In this document: positions 1 to 9,268 of the stretch, one piece after another
How positions within the stretch are numbered: position 1 is the first letter of the stretch
Layout of the letters: each line of letters opens with the position of its first letter
Origin: Reclinomonas americana ATCC 50394
Lineage: Eukaryota; Jakobida; Jakobea; Jakobida
DNA length: 23,755 nt
Direction: 5' to 3'
Assembly (NCBI GenBank): GCA_048213135.1
Contig: PS015037.1
Span: 76,743-100,497, forward strand
Notes under the pieces: generated by a model
Database searches by the model: none
The model's input: only the letters and a program-made list of their open reading frames with translations
Told to the model about the DNA's origin: nothing
Translations under genes and position numbers: made by a program

Positions 1-45
1 CATGGTCTCTGTGTCTGTCACACGCGCACACACACGCGTTCTCAC

Positions 46-383
46 CTGTGCGCGGAGAGCCTTCTCCGCCGCGCTGCATCGTGCACGAGAAGCGCCCTTC
101 TCCTGAATAGCATCGCGCAGCTTATCGCCCGCCAGTCGCACACTGCGTGCATATCGCTTCGCTGTGCGACGTAGCTCTTGTGCTGTGGTCACCTTGTCGG
201 CCAGTCGCGGACCAGGCGCCGAAGCACCACGCAGAGCTGTGTCCGGATTAGTGAATGGGAGCAAGACAGCGAGGCAGCGATTCGCAATGAGAGAGAGACG
301 CAACATCGTGCGTGGACGGCGGCAACGGCGACGCATAACAGCAGTGTGACGACGAGTGCGGCAACGTAGAAGGGGCGAGTCAT
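46..383 (-). CDS. Partial secreted or membrane protein, 5' part (signal peptide plus helical region)
   Basis: Not recognised as a known family. Exon 1 (383-305) starts at an ATG and encodes a clear signal peptide or anchor: a basic start (MTRPF), a hydrophobic core of about 18 residues and an AxxHA-type cleavage site (AAVHA). Exon 2 (236-46) continues in phase 1 and gives a charged, probably helical stretch that includes LADKVTTAQELRRTAKRYA. It ends at CAG before GTGAGA, so the gene continues beyond the left edge. The intron (304-237) ends in CACTAATCCGGACACAG, with a branch-point-like CTAAT. About 90 residues are visible. The gene is divergent from WDR3. Splicing is inferred from open frames and consensus sites, so the exact donor could differ. 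Function is unknown; entry into the secretory pathway is the only supported inference. Confidence 0.55.
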
Positions 384-904
384 GGGATTGTGTGTTTTTC
401 GGTGGGCGTGTGTTCTCGGCTCACTCGAGCAACAAAATGGGTTTGTACTTTTTTTGTCTCACCTTGGTTGTTCCGGGGTGGCGGAGAATCCACCGCGCTG
501 TATCTCTCTGTCAGTGCGTGTGGTGGTCGATGGGCAGTCACTCGCTGCGTGCGATCATGATCGATATCGCGCACGTGCACGCGCGATCGTCGTCTCTTGC
601 GCCCAGTGATCGCCCCGTACGCAAGCGGCTGCGGAATAATACACGGGTATCTCGCACTGTATCGTGCTGGAATCCCGTGCGCAATGCCTCGCGATTATAA
701 CAACGCGCTGCGATCGATATCGTGACGTCGACGACGTTCACGATTATAACATCGCGACAATCGTCTTCTCATCGCCTCAGCGCATATGTACGCCTTGCAT
801 TCATACACACGCGCTCGTCTGTACACCAAAGCACCAGCACAGATCACTGGGACACAACACAATCAGCGCAGGACGACAATCATCATCCGCTCCTCCTCTC
901 CATC
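384..904. promoter_or_regulatory. Divergent intergenic region between the secreted-protein gene and WDR3
   Basis: No convincing coding exon is seen. The stretch separates two divergent start codons (383 minus, 905 plus), so it must hold both promoters. It contains a 12-bp perfect palindrome CGATCATGATCG at 552-563, an E-box-like CACGTG at 573-578 and a 16-nt direct repeat listed separately. Which elements act is unknown. Confidence 0.5.
692..756 (+). repeat. Direct repeat CGATTATAACAWCGCG in the divergent promoter
   Basis: Two copies, at 692-707 and 741-756, match at 15 of 16 positions and are 49 bp apart start to start. The core TTATAA is palindromic and TATA-like. The position, 150-215 bp upstream of the WDR3 ATG, fits a promoter element, but this is inference. 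Confidence 0.5.
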
Positions 905-3900
905 ATGGTGAAGGCGTACCTGCGCTACGTATCCACGGGCGCCCCGCTGGGCCTGGTCAGTGTGAGCCCGGCTGCGGCTGTCAGCACCAATGGCGGCTGT
1001 GCAGTTCTCACTCCGCCGTCGACAATCACTGCGGCCACCGCCACCCGGCCTCGCCAGTTGAACAATGCACTGGCGTCGGCAGCTGTCGTGTGCACTCCGG
1101 CACTGGAGAACGTGCAGCTGTGGCACCAGCGACAAGCGGCGTTGGTGTGTGGCTGTTTTTGCGCCATGTGCACATTCACATGCACACACGCGAGCGACCA
1201 CTCTCTCACTCTTTCTTCTTCTCTCTGTCTGTCTGTATGTGCAGTCGGCGCTGTTGGTGCAGAGCACCAGCGATCTGGCCGATGATTCACACCCACAAGT
1301 CACTTGTGTGCTGGCATCGTCGTGTGGCACAATGGTGATTGCCGGCTACGTCGACGGATCAATCCGTGTCTTCCGTGTGCCGCCGCAGGCGTTTCGTGTA
1401 CCAGCGGGAGACAGAGAGGTCTGTCTGCCCACTCTCTGCCTCTCTGCAAGCCACCTGCCCACTCACTCTTTCATTCGACACAGCCGCTGACTATCACTCC
1501 CGAGCTGGTATTGGAGGGTCACTCGGCCTCGGTGACGTGCCTGGTGCTGGATAACGGCGACTCGGGTCGTCCTGCCACCTTGCTCCTGTCGGGCTCCAAC
1601 GACACCAACGGTATTCTGTGGGATCTGGTGTCGGGTCAGGCCGTGTCGACGCTGCGCGGACATCGCGATCAGTTGTCGTGCGCGTCGTTTGTGATGCCGA
1701 GTGGAGCCACTGTGGGCGGAGGTGTTGGTCGCGTGCAGCGGGCGGTCACAGGGTCGCGTGACGGTCTTGTCAAGATCTGGGAGCTCGACACGGGAGCGTG
1801 TGTGGAGACCATTGTCGGCATCCGCTCGCCGATTCTGGCCGTGTGCGTGTGTCCACGTGCAGAGCGGCTGCTGGTGGGTGCGTCGGACTCGCATCTGCGC
1901 ATGTATGAATTGGAGACGATGCGGTACATGGGCGGCATGCCGCGTGCCGGCAATCGAGAACGTGTGGCGTTTGTGAGGTGGTTGACGGCCGCCAGTGGCC
2001 GTGAGTATGTGGTGCTGCATGGCGCCGACAAGGTGCTGGAGTTGTTGACGGTGCTGTCGGCGGAGCGCACCGAGAAGCGAGTTGCCAAGCGACGGAGGAA
2101 GGCCATGCAGAAGAGCAAGAAGCAGCGCAAGGATGCGGCGCAGGGCAAGGACGAGGAGGAGGAGGATGAAGATGGCGATGAGCCGATGGCGGAGGAGGCG
2201 GCTACTGAGGTGCGTCAACTATTCGCAGTGTGTAAGTAAGTGAGAGGAGAGGAGAGTGAACAGGATGCATGCAAGAAAGAGTCGAAGAAGAAGAGGAGAG
2301 GGCGGAGTGACAAAGAGGGAGTGTGTGTCCAGGCAGAGTGCCAACGCGCGCTGACATGCACAGGTCGGAATCGCGGATGTGCTGGAGGAGCCTCTGGTGC
2401 TGCTGCGGCCGGATGCCAAATTCACTGGCGTGTCTGTGTTGCCGATTGCGCGCAATGCGTCGCACCTGCCGGGTCAGGCGGTCAACGAAGACGTGTTTTC
2501 GGTGCGCTTCTCTTCCGCCCCCACTGAGGAATATTTTTTTGTGCATGCGCTGAGAATGGGGGCATGTGCAGGTGGTGACCACACTCGGCAGCAACACTCT
2601 GCAATCCTACGACGTTGTGGTTGCACAGGCGAGCTCCAAGGATCACGCCGCCGACGGTGGCCGGCGCAGTATTGATCCGTCAAAGACGGTGGCGCGTCCA
2701 GCCGGCCTCAATATTCCACACTGGGGTCACGGAAGCGATGTGCGTGCCGTAGTAATCTCTCACGACGACGCACTCGCGGCGTCGGTGTCGAGCGACAGTG
2801 TCAAGGTGTGGACACTGGCGCACCGGAGACTACTGCGCTCGCTGCCGTCGGGTTATGGCCTGTCGGTGGCGTTCTTGCCGGGCAATCGGCACCTGGTGGT
2901 GGGCACCAAGACTGGCCACCTCGAGTTGTTTGACTTGTCGGCCGCCTGCCTGTTGGAGAGAATACAGGCGCACGATGGTGAGTGCGTTGTTGCCGTCGGC
3001 GACGGAAAAAAGACGCGATCGTGTCTATCGGTGCTGACGTGTTTGTAGGTGCCGTGTGGAGTGTGATTGTGCATCCGGATGGGCGCGGTCTGGTGACGGG
3101 CAGTGCCGACAAGACGGTGAAGTTCTGGACGGTGGAGAGCATTACGGGCATGGTGGCTGCTCGACCGGTCGCCGATGCCGACGCCAGTGACGATGCTCCG
3201 GCGCAGGTGTGTGTGTTGGCAGGGCGATATTTTCCGTGTCCACTCTCTTGGCCTCTCACCATTTTCGTGTGCTGTTGGGTAGGTTTCTGGCCAGAGGCTC
3301 TCGTTGCGCGAAGTCCACGTGCTGAAAATGACCGACGACGTGCTGTGCGTGCGCATGTCGCACGACGGAACCACGCTTGCCGTGTCGCTTCTCGACTGCA
3401 ACATCAAGATCTTCTACGCCGACACACTCCGCTTCCGCCTGTCACTGTACGGCCATTCGGTGTGTGTGTGTGTGTTGCTGGCTCTTTTGCATCGCGCATG
3501 ACGCGTGTGGCTGATCTCTGTGCGTCCCATTCGCACAGCTGCCTGTGTTGTCAATGGATCTCAGCACGGATGGCACGCTGATCGTCACCGGTAGTGCCGA
3601 CAAAACTGTCCGCTTGTGGGGTCTCGACTTTGGCGACTGTCACCGCACGCTGTTGGCACATACGGACTCGGTAATGGCCGTGCAGTTTGTGCCAAACACG
3701 CATTACTTTTTCTCGGTTTGTGTCGTCGCACGGCGTGCGTGTGTGTGTGTGCCCATTCTCACACAACGAGCAGGCCGGCAAGGATGGCGACGTGTCGTAC
3801 TGGGATGCCGATGCGTACGAGCGCATCTCCACACTGCACGGTCACCACGGCGAGGCGTGGTCGATTGCGTTGTCGTCCTCCGGCGACACGGTGGTGACGG

Positions 3901-5145
3901 GAGGCGCCGATCGTTCAGTTCGCATCTACCGACGCACGCAGGAGCAGGTGTTCTTGGAGGAGGAGCGCGAGAAGGAGCGCGAGAAGCAGCGCGACAAGGA
4001 AGAGGTAATTTGCACAGATGCCGGTATTTGTTGGAAAAGGAAGAGTTATTAATTGGATGCAGGCGGCCTCGGTGGCCATGGCATCGACTCACGTGTCGAG
4101 CATCGTGGACACCACGGGTGAGGCACTCGCGCACTTGGCCAAGCGCGCGGCTGGCACCACGGCGGAGACGCTGAAGGCCGGTGAACGCCTGCTGGAGGCA
4201 CTGGAGGTGGCGGAGGACGAAGAGCAGAGATTGCGGGCGCATCGAGAGGAGTTCGAGAAGTCGCGTCTGGCGCAGGAGGCCTACAAGCAGCTGCTCTCCA
4301 GGGGCAAGCGCAGCAAGTCGAGTGGTGGCAGCAAGGCTCCACCACCACCTCCACCACCGGCGGCGCCCGAGCCTCCACCGCCGAATATGTATCTGATGGC
4401 AGCGGGAGTCAAAACCGTGGATCAGTACGTGCTCAAGTCGGTGCAGGGCGTTCGCTCCACTGAGTTGGAGCTGGCCCTGGCCACACTGCCGTTCCACCGG
4501 GCCACGCAGTGTGCCGTTCATCTCTACAACGCGGTGTTGGACGAAAAGGTTCTTTTAATCTCCCGATATGTTTCAATGCATCGGATTTCCGATGTATGAG
4601 ATGCTAACGCAGTCGGAATGTGCTCTCTCCGGATGCTCTTGCAGGTCGGTTGGGGCGGTCTCGATGTGGTGGAGCTGGTGTGCCGCGTGATCTTGACGAT
4701 CCTGCGGCAACACCACACGCAACTGGTGGCGAGCCGCGCACTGAGCGATCGGCTGAGCGAGATGGCGGAGCGCATGCGCGCGTTGTTGCGCCAGCAAAAG
4801 GATATAATTGGATTCAATGCGGCGGCGCTTGGCTACCTCCAGCGGGAGTTGGCGCTGCAACACGAGACCACTGACGAGTTTGCCGATGTGTCGAGCACGC
4901 GCGTCTCCGTGCGACTCCCGCGCGCGCCAGTGGCACGCAAGGCCGCCCGGCAGTCGGTGGCCTCGATGGAGAAGAAGAAGCGACTGGCATCGGTCGCCGG
5001 CCTCGCTCAAGTCAAGTCCGATCAGCCGCGCAAGAAGCGTGCCAAGTTCATCACGTCGCAATTGAGCGGAGATGACGGCACCGGTGATGGAGACGAGGGC
5101 GGTGCGCCAGCTTCCCTCTCCGAAAGCATGTTCCCTCGGCGGTGA
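905..5145 (+). CDS. WDR3: WD repeat protein 3 / Utp12 (Dip2), small-subunit processome component
   Basis: WDR3/Utp12 is a nucleolar UTP-B subunit that acts with U3 snoRNP in 18S pre-rRNA processing. Eleven exons join in phase: 905-1144, 1245-1418 (or 1397), 1484-2209, 2364-2501, 2572-2977, 3049-3206, 3283-3459, 3539-3715, 3774-4004, 4063-4548 and 4645-5145, giving about 1137 residues. The protein starts [11 protein letters not shown]40 repeats form two propellers, with family-typical blocks [21 protein letters not shown] and [20 protein letters not shown] basic-acidic linker ([15 protein letters not shown], then [10 protein letters not shown]) lies near residues 335-380. The C-terminal Utp12 domain is at about 925-1045 (contains [16 protein letters not shown]). 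It is longer than the human protein (943 residues) because of a Pro-rich insert near 905 and a Lys-rich tail. The ATG in context CCATCATGG is the first in frame. AATAAA lies 97 bp after the stop. Confidence 0.95.
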
Positions 5146-5242
5146 TATCATATCGAGGGAGGCCATTGAATATCTCTTTGCTTCGAATATGTGGGTCGTT
5201 GGCATTGTTTGTTTCCGCATGCAGGTTTCGTGGTGTTGTTAG

Positions 5243-5248
5243 AATAAA
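5243..5248 (+). terminator. Polyadenylation signal AATAAA for WDR3
   Basis: A canonical AATAAA lies 97 nt downstream of the WDR3 stop codon, followed by T-rich sequence at about 5290-5320, as expected for a downstream element. Confidence 0.65.
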
Positions 5249-5845
5249 GTGAATTAGGTCTCACACGCTTTACTTCAAAAGAATCTCTGGCTTTTTTATA
5301 TTCTTTTTTCTTGTTGTTGAGATTGCTCGTGCTGCGTCGACCCTCCAGCCTTCGCGCGCGCACAGGTCGACTGGCACTCATGTACATTATGTGTCGCACG
5401 CATGCCGCGCGCCCAAACTGCGTTCAGATGCACGCGCCAACAACACTTCCAAATTTGTAACGGTAACGGTCAGTGCAACGGTCAACTTGTCTCCGCGGAA
5501 CAGGCACGTGCCGCCGCTGTCGGAGCCCACCGCCTGCGCCACCCACACACCGCCACACAGCGCACACACGCGCACACAACGCACACGCGCGCGCATACAG
5601 ATTCATTTCGAATCGTGCGCAAAGGCGAGGCGACTTTGCCTGCAATCCCAACAATGTGGCGCGCGAAATTTTTTTGAATATCAAACGTGAAATCGAACAC
5701 CTTTTTCTCGTCGCAACGCTCGCACGCAGAGGCAAACACCCTCTCCCAACACACACCCAACTCTCTTTCTCTTTGTTTGCGCTCGACAACGCCCTCTCTC
5801 TGGCTCTTGTTTCTCTCTCCTCAAACAACAACAACAACAACACTC
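5249..5845. promoter_or_regulatory. Spacer after WDR3 and upstream of the 5846 ORF
   Basis: No recognisable coding exon. It holds a T-rich stretch, a CA/CG-rich block around 5530-5600, three AACGGT hexamers (listed separately), a pyrimidine-rich stretch near 5760-5820 and a (CAA)n leader at 5824-5842 just before the next ATG. A (CAA)n leader is unstructured and would fit a 5' UTR. Confidence 0.4.
5459..5482 (+). promoter_or_regulatory. Three AACGGT motifs (Myb-like sites)
   Basis: AACGGT occurs at 5459-5464, 5465-5470 and 5477-5482. AACGG is the core recognised by many three-repeat Myb proteins and is the core of the plant MSA element. The clustering 364 bp upstream of the next ATG is seen directly; Myb binding is inference. 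Confidence 0.3.
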
Positions 5846-6288
5846 ATGTCGGCCTCGTCTGCATCGTTTCTGTGGAGCGCCAAGTCGCACTGCCTGTCAA
5901 CAACAACAACCTCCTCCTCCTCAACAACAGCAGCACCATTGGTGCACACTGCGCCACCACCGCTGACAGCGTGGGCAAGAACAAAGCGGCCTCGCATGAT
6001 GCCTCCAACTGCTGCAGTGAGTCGATCGTGCGCGCGCGTGCTCTTTGCACAGGCCGACGATTACGATGAGGAGGATGATCGAGAGGTACGCACTTGTTAA
6101 GTGTGCCTGCTTGTATCGCTGCGTGATGCTCATTTTTCTGTGCGACAACAACAGGTGTGTTTGGCGTCCAGGTTGTCTGTGGCCCTCCCAATCCGGTGAA
6201 AGCCCCTCTCCCTTGCCACTCTCTCTCTCTCTTTCTGCTTGTGTCGGTGATGGTGGTGGTGGAAAGGATCGCTTCTTCTGTCTCGTGA
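5846..6288 (+). CDS. Small hypothetical protein, Ser/Thr/Pro-rich with an acidic patch
   Basis: Not recognised. The ATG follows a (CAA)n leader. The first block (5846-6016) encodes 57 residues rich in Ser, Thr and Ala and ending in a basic patch (ARTKRPRMMPP) that could be a nuclear signal. A possible 36-nt GT-AG intron (6017-6052), a multiple of three and open in frame, separates it from ADDYDEEDDRE (6053-6085), which stops at GAG before GTACGC. The next exon is uncertain: acceptors at 6153-6154 and 6170-6171 both give short open tails. The second reads VVCGPPNPVKAPLP and reaches TGA at 6286-6288, the end given here. The 3' end, the exon count and even the reality of the gene are weakly supported. 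Confidence 0.3.
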
Positions 6289-7190
6289 GAGTGCGCTGCT
6301 GCGATCGACTGTGCGCGTCTGCATATTCTGCACTCGCCATTCGCGCGCGCGTACCTCGCGTGTGTGTGTGAGAAGGATCCTCCTCCCCCATTTTTGGTCA
6401 ATGTTCTCTGTGCTTTTGTTGTTGTTGCTATTGTCATGTTAGAATCGTGCGTGGTGGTGGTGTGAGAGTGCGTGGTGCTTAAGTTGCGCCACCTCTCCTC
6501 CTCCTCCTCTTTGTGTGTGGTGCGTGTCTGTCGCGCTCGTTTGAGAGCGTGGTTGTACGTTGACGCGCTGCGATTGGTGATCACCGTTGAGTTGTACTCT
6601 CCTGAGTGGCCCACGAGCAGTGGAGGCGCGCGTGGTTTGCGCTGCCTCGATTCGTCAGCTGTGTGTGTGTGTGTGTTGTTACCTTGTGTGTTGCGTTGTA
6701 CTTTTTTGTTTTCGATCAAGCACTGTGTTTCGCTGCGGGCGAGCTTACGAATGAGCTCGCCTCTGTGCTGCTGTGTGCTTGCTCACGTGCACGTGTGTAT
6801 ATGTGTGTGTGTGTGCGTGCCGACAACTGTGCTTGCCAAGTGGCGTGGAGCTCTTGTGCCAATGATTTGCCAGTTGTCGTGCCTCTTTTTTTTGTGTATG
6901 CCTCGTGCTCATGTCTTGTCTTGCCGTATCCCCCCCTTACTTGCTAGCATGTGATCGCGCCTAAATGAACCTCAATCGGTGGCTTGTGTTGCACTCGGCA
7001 CGTCCGCGTTCGGGTTAAACATGAACATGCGACACGGACACAATGCTGCACCAGCACCACCAGCACCACAATCTGCTGCACATGCACAGCAACACCTCCG
7101 CGCAGCGACGTAACATGACGACTGAAGCGAGCTCGCATTCGTCGGTCGCGACAGACAGACCGTCATTGATTTCGCCAATAGAGCACGTAT
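6289..7190. other. Intergenic stretch with no recognisable gene
   Basis: GT- and T-rich sequence with several TG runs (for example 6660-6676 and 6801-6817). A short ATG frame at 7021 (MNMRHGHNAAPAPPAPQSA) ends in a stop after 30 codons and does not splice in phase to the next gene. I see no conserved domain, RNA gene or canonical AATAAA here. Confidence 0.4.
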
Positions 7191-9230
7191 ATGCAGGCTC
7201 CATCGGCACTGTCGCGATCTGTGGCTGCACACGCGGCTGCCACAGCTGCGGCTGCTGCAGCTGCCAATGCGGACGCAGGAATGACACCGCTGTTGCTTGC
7301 ACACCCGTCGCCGTCCACACCAGAGAGCCCTGCTGCGGCCGCCTCTGCGTCGCCCTTGGTCACTGGAGGAGGTGTAGGTGGAGGAGGAGCACAGGGTGCT
7401 GCGCGAGGAGCGGCGGCCGCCAATATGAATGCACAGGTGTGGGAGTGGAGAACATCATCTCACTCGTGTGTGTGTGAGAAAGTTGACTTGCTGGGCAGAT
7501 GCACACGCGGTTGTATGCACGTGCGTCGGTGGTGACGACCACAGTGGCCAACGTGTGCTACGCGCCTCCGGAGGAGACGCTGTTTGATAACACGCGCAGT
7601 GTCGACATTCATGTGCCGACAGAGTTGGTGTTGCCGCCTGATGCACTCGGCGGTGCGTGTTGAGCAGGAGTGCTTCTGTCACTGTGCGTTCTCTGAAGTT
7701 GAGTGTGTGTGTTTGTGTAGGTGTGGCGGTGGCCAGAGCCATGGCATCGTACCAGGGCAGCAATGGAAGCCGAGCTGGACGACTTGGTCGTGAAACGGTA
7801 ATGCCGCTGAGCACTGCGCGACGACCCGTGCTGGTCATGGTCCCTGGAGGTGTGCCGCCTTGTGTGCATACATGCGTGTGTCTGTCTGTGCGTGTGGGCA
7901 TGCCCACNNNNNNNNNNNNNNNNNNNNGCTGGTCATTCGGTCAGTGGTTTCCTTACGTGTGCTCGACGCGGGACTCGTTGACTCACGCGTCGCTACGCAG
8001 GCTGGATCACATTTGATCTCGCTGCTGGCCGTGTCACCCAAGCTGCGCGAGTCGGCACAGCTCGGCGACTTTACCTACATCAAGGGCATTGTGTGCCTCA
8101 GTGGCATTTTTGATCTCACAGACACGTCGCTCAAATTTTGTTGGTGAGTGCCACCACCAGCAGCAGCAGCAGCAGCGTCAGCATTCTCCCTAACACATGT
8201 TGTTCCTGTTGCTTGTGTAGTTTCGGGCACTGCTTCCAGGTGGCACCGATTTTCGGCTGCAGCTGCCGCCGCAACGAGCAGTACTCTCCCGTGCACCTGT
8301 GCCGTCGTCTGGCCGACCAGTTCAAGCGCTTCCGCAGCCGCTCGCTGTACGGCAGCAACTCGGCGTCGACCAATGGAGGACCCACGGCTGGCCTGAAGGC
8401 TCTGGCGGGTGCATCGCCACAACTGCCGCCACCGCCACCACGTGGTCCTGTGGGGAAGAGTGCCCCCGATGTTCCACTGCTCTCGGCGGCGGCGCGATCG
8501 ACACGCTCGGCACAGACACCAGACTACGATGTGGGACTTACGGCGGGCGATGTCGACGATCTGCTTGATCGACNNNNNNNNNNNNNNNNNNNNNNNNNNN
8601 NNNNNNNNNNNNNNNNNNNNNNNNNNNNNNNNNNNNNNNNNNNNNNNNNNNNNNNNNNNNNNNNNNNNNNNNNNNNNNNNNNNNNNNNNNNNNNNNNNNN
8701 NNNNNNNNNNNNNNNNNNNNNNNNNNNNNNNNNNNNNNNNNNNNNNNNNNNNNNNNNNNNNNNNNNNNNNNNNNNNNNNNNNNNNNNNNNNNNNNNNNNN
8801 NNNNNNNNNNNNNNNNNNNNNNNNNNNNNNNNNNNNNNNNNNNNNNNNNNNNNNNNNNNNNNNNNNNNNNNNNNNNNNNNNNNNTGCGTGTGTGTGTGTC
8901 CACCCACTGTCTTTTCCTTGTGATCTCATGCGTCCTTTGTGATGCACAGACGGAGGCAATGCGCGATTCGCTGACCAAGTTGGGCGTGCCGAGTCACTTG
9001 GTGAGATTACGAGACAGATCGTGCAACGGACACGGCCTCATTATCAGTCTGGTGAGTGGTGGGATGTGGAAAGGATGATTGTAGGAGTGACAAAATGCTC
9101 ACCGATGTCTGTGTGTGCGTGCATGCAGGTGGGCTCTGCCACGGATCACACCAGTCCGGTGGTGTTTGACTTTACCGATGCACTCACTCGTGAATGGGAT
9201 CTGGAGACGGGTGCAACAGACACGGAATAA
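7191..9230 (+). CDS. Alpha/beta hydrolase, arylformamidase / carboxylesterase-like (GHSAG)
   Basis: An alpha/beta-hydrolase-fold esterase resembling the kynurenine formamidase and isoprenylcysteine methylesterase group; the substrate is unknown. Exons: 7191-7436, 7499-7652, 7721-7849, a fragment 7928-7939, 8001-8143, 8221-8573 (into a gap), 8950-9051 and 9129-9230. An Ala/Gly-rich N-terminus (MQAPSALSRSV) could be a transit peptide. The strand block VANVCYAPPEETLFDN is followed by the oxyanion-region strand RRPVLVMVPGG. The nucleophile elbow GHS|AGSHL has Ser at 7937-7939 and is cut by an intron. Next come IKGIVCLSGIFDL, SPVHL and a Pro/Ser-rich insert. The catalytic His is probably in NGHGLII (His codon 9031-9033). 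The acidic residue should lie in the 8574-8884 gap, and about 80 residues between PGG and GHS are missing at the 20-N gap. The start at 7191 is a choice. Confidence 0.75.
7908..7927. other. Assembly gap, 20 N, nominal length
   Basis: The gap separates the PGG strand from the GHSAG elbow of the hydrolase. In this fold about 70-100 residues normally lie between them, so more than 20 bases must be missing. Confidence 0.8.
8574..8884. other. Assembly gap, 311 N, inside the GHSAG hydrolase
   Basis: The gap falls after a low-complexity Pro/Ser/Ala-rich exon and before the exon carrying the catalytic His. It should contain the strand with the catalytic acid. Confidence 0.9.
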
Positions 9231-9231
9231 A
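9226..9231 (+). terminator. AATAAA overlapping the hydrolase stop codon
   Basis: The stop TAA (9228-9230) lies inside a perfect AATAAA hexamer (9226-9231). With the opposite gene ending at 9269, this is the only good polyadenylation signal for the plus-strand gene, so its 3' UTR would be very short. Confidence 0.55.
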
Positions 9232-9268
9232 AGTGCACCAGGGCATCTGTATACTTGTTGGATCTGCC

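Noticed and set aside
664-1338. 224-codon plus-strand open frame overlapping the start of WDR3
   Set aside because: It is out of frame with the WDR3 exons, crosses an intron and has no domain. It is a shadow of GC-rich coding sequence.
1463-2218. 251-codon minus-strand frame antisense to WDR3 exon 3
   Set aside because: His/Arg-rich antisense reading of a WD40 exon with no motif; typical shadow.
7021-7110. ATG frame MNMRHGHNAAPAPPAPQSA as first exon of the GHSAG hydrolase
   Set aside because: Its only good donor (before GTAACA at 7110) leaves phase 2, while the next exon needs phase 0. Starting at ATG 7191 is simpler.
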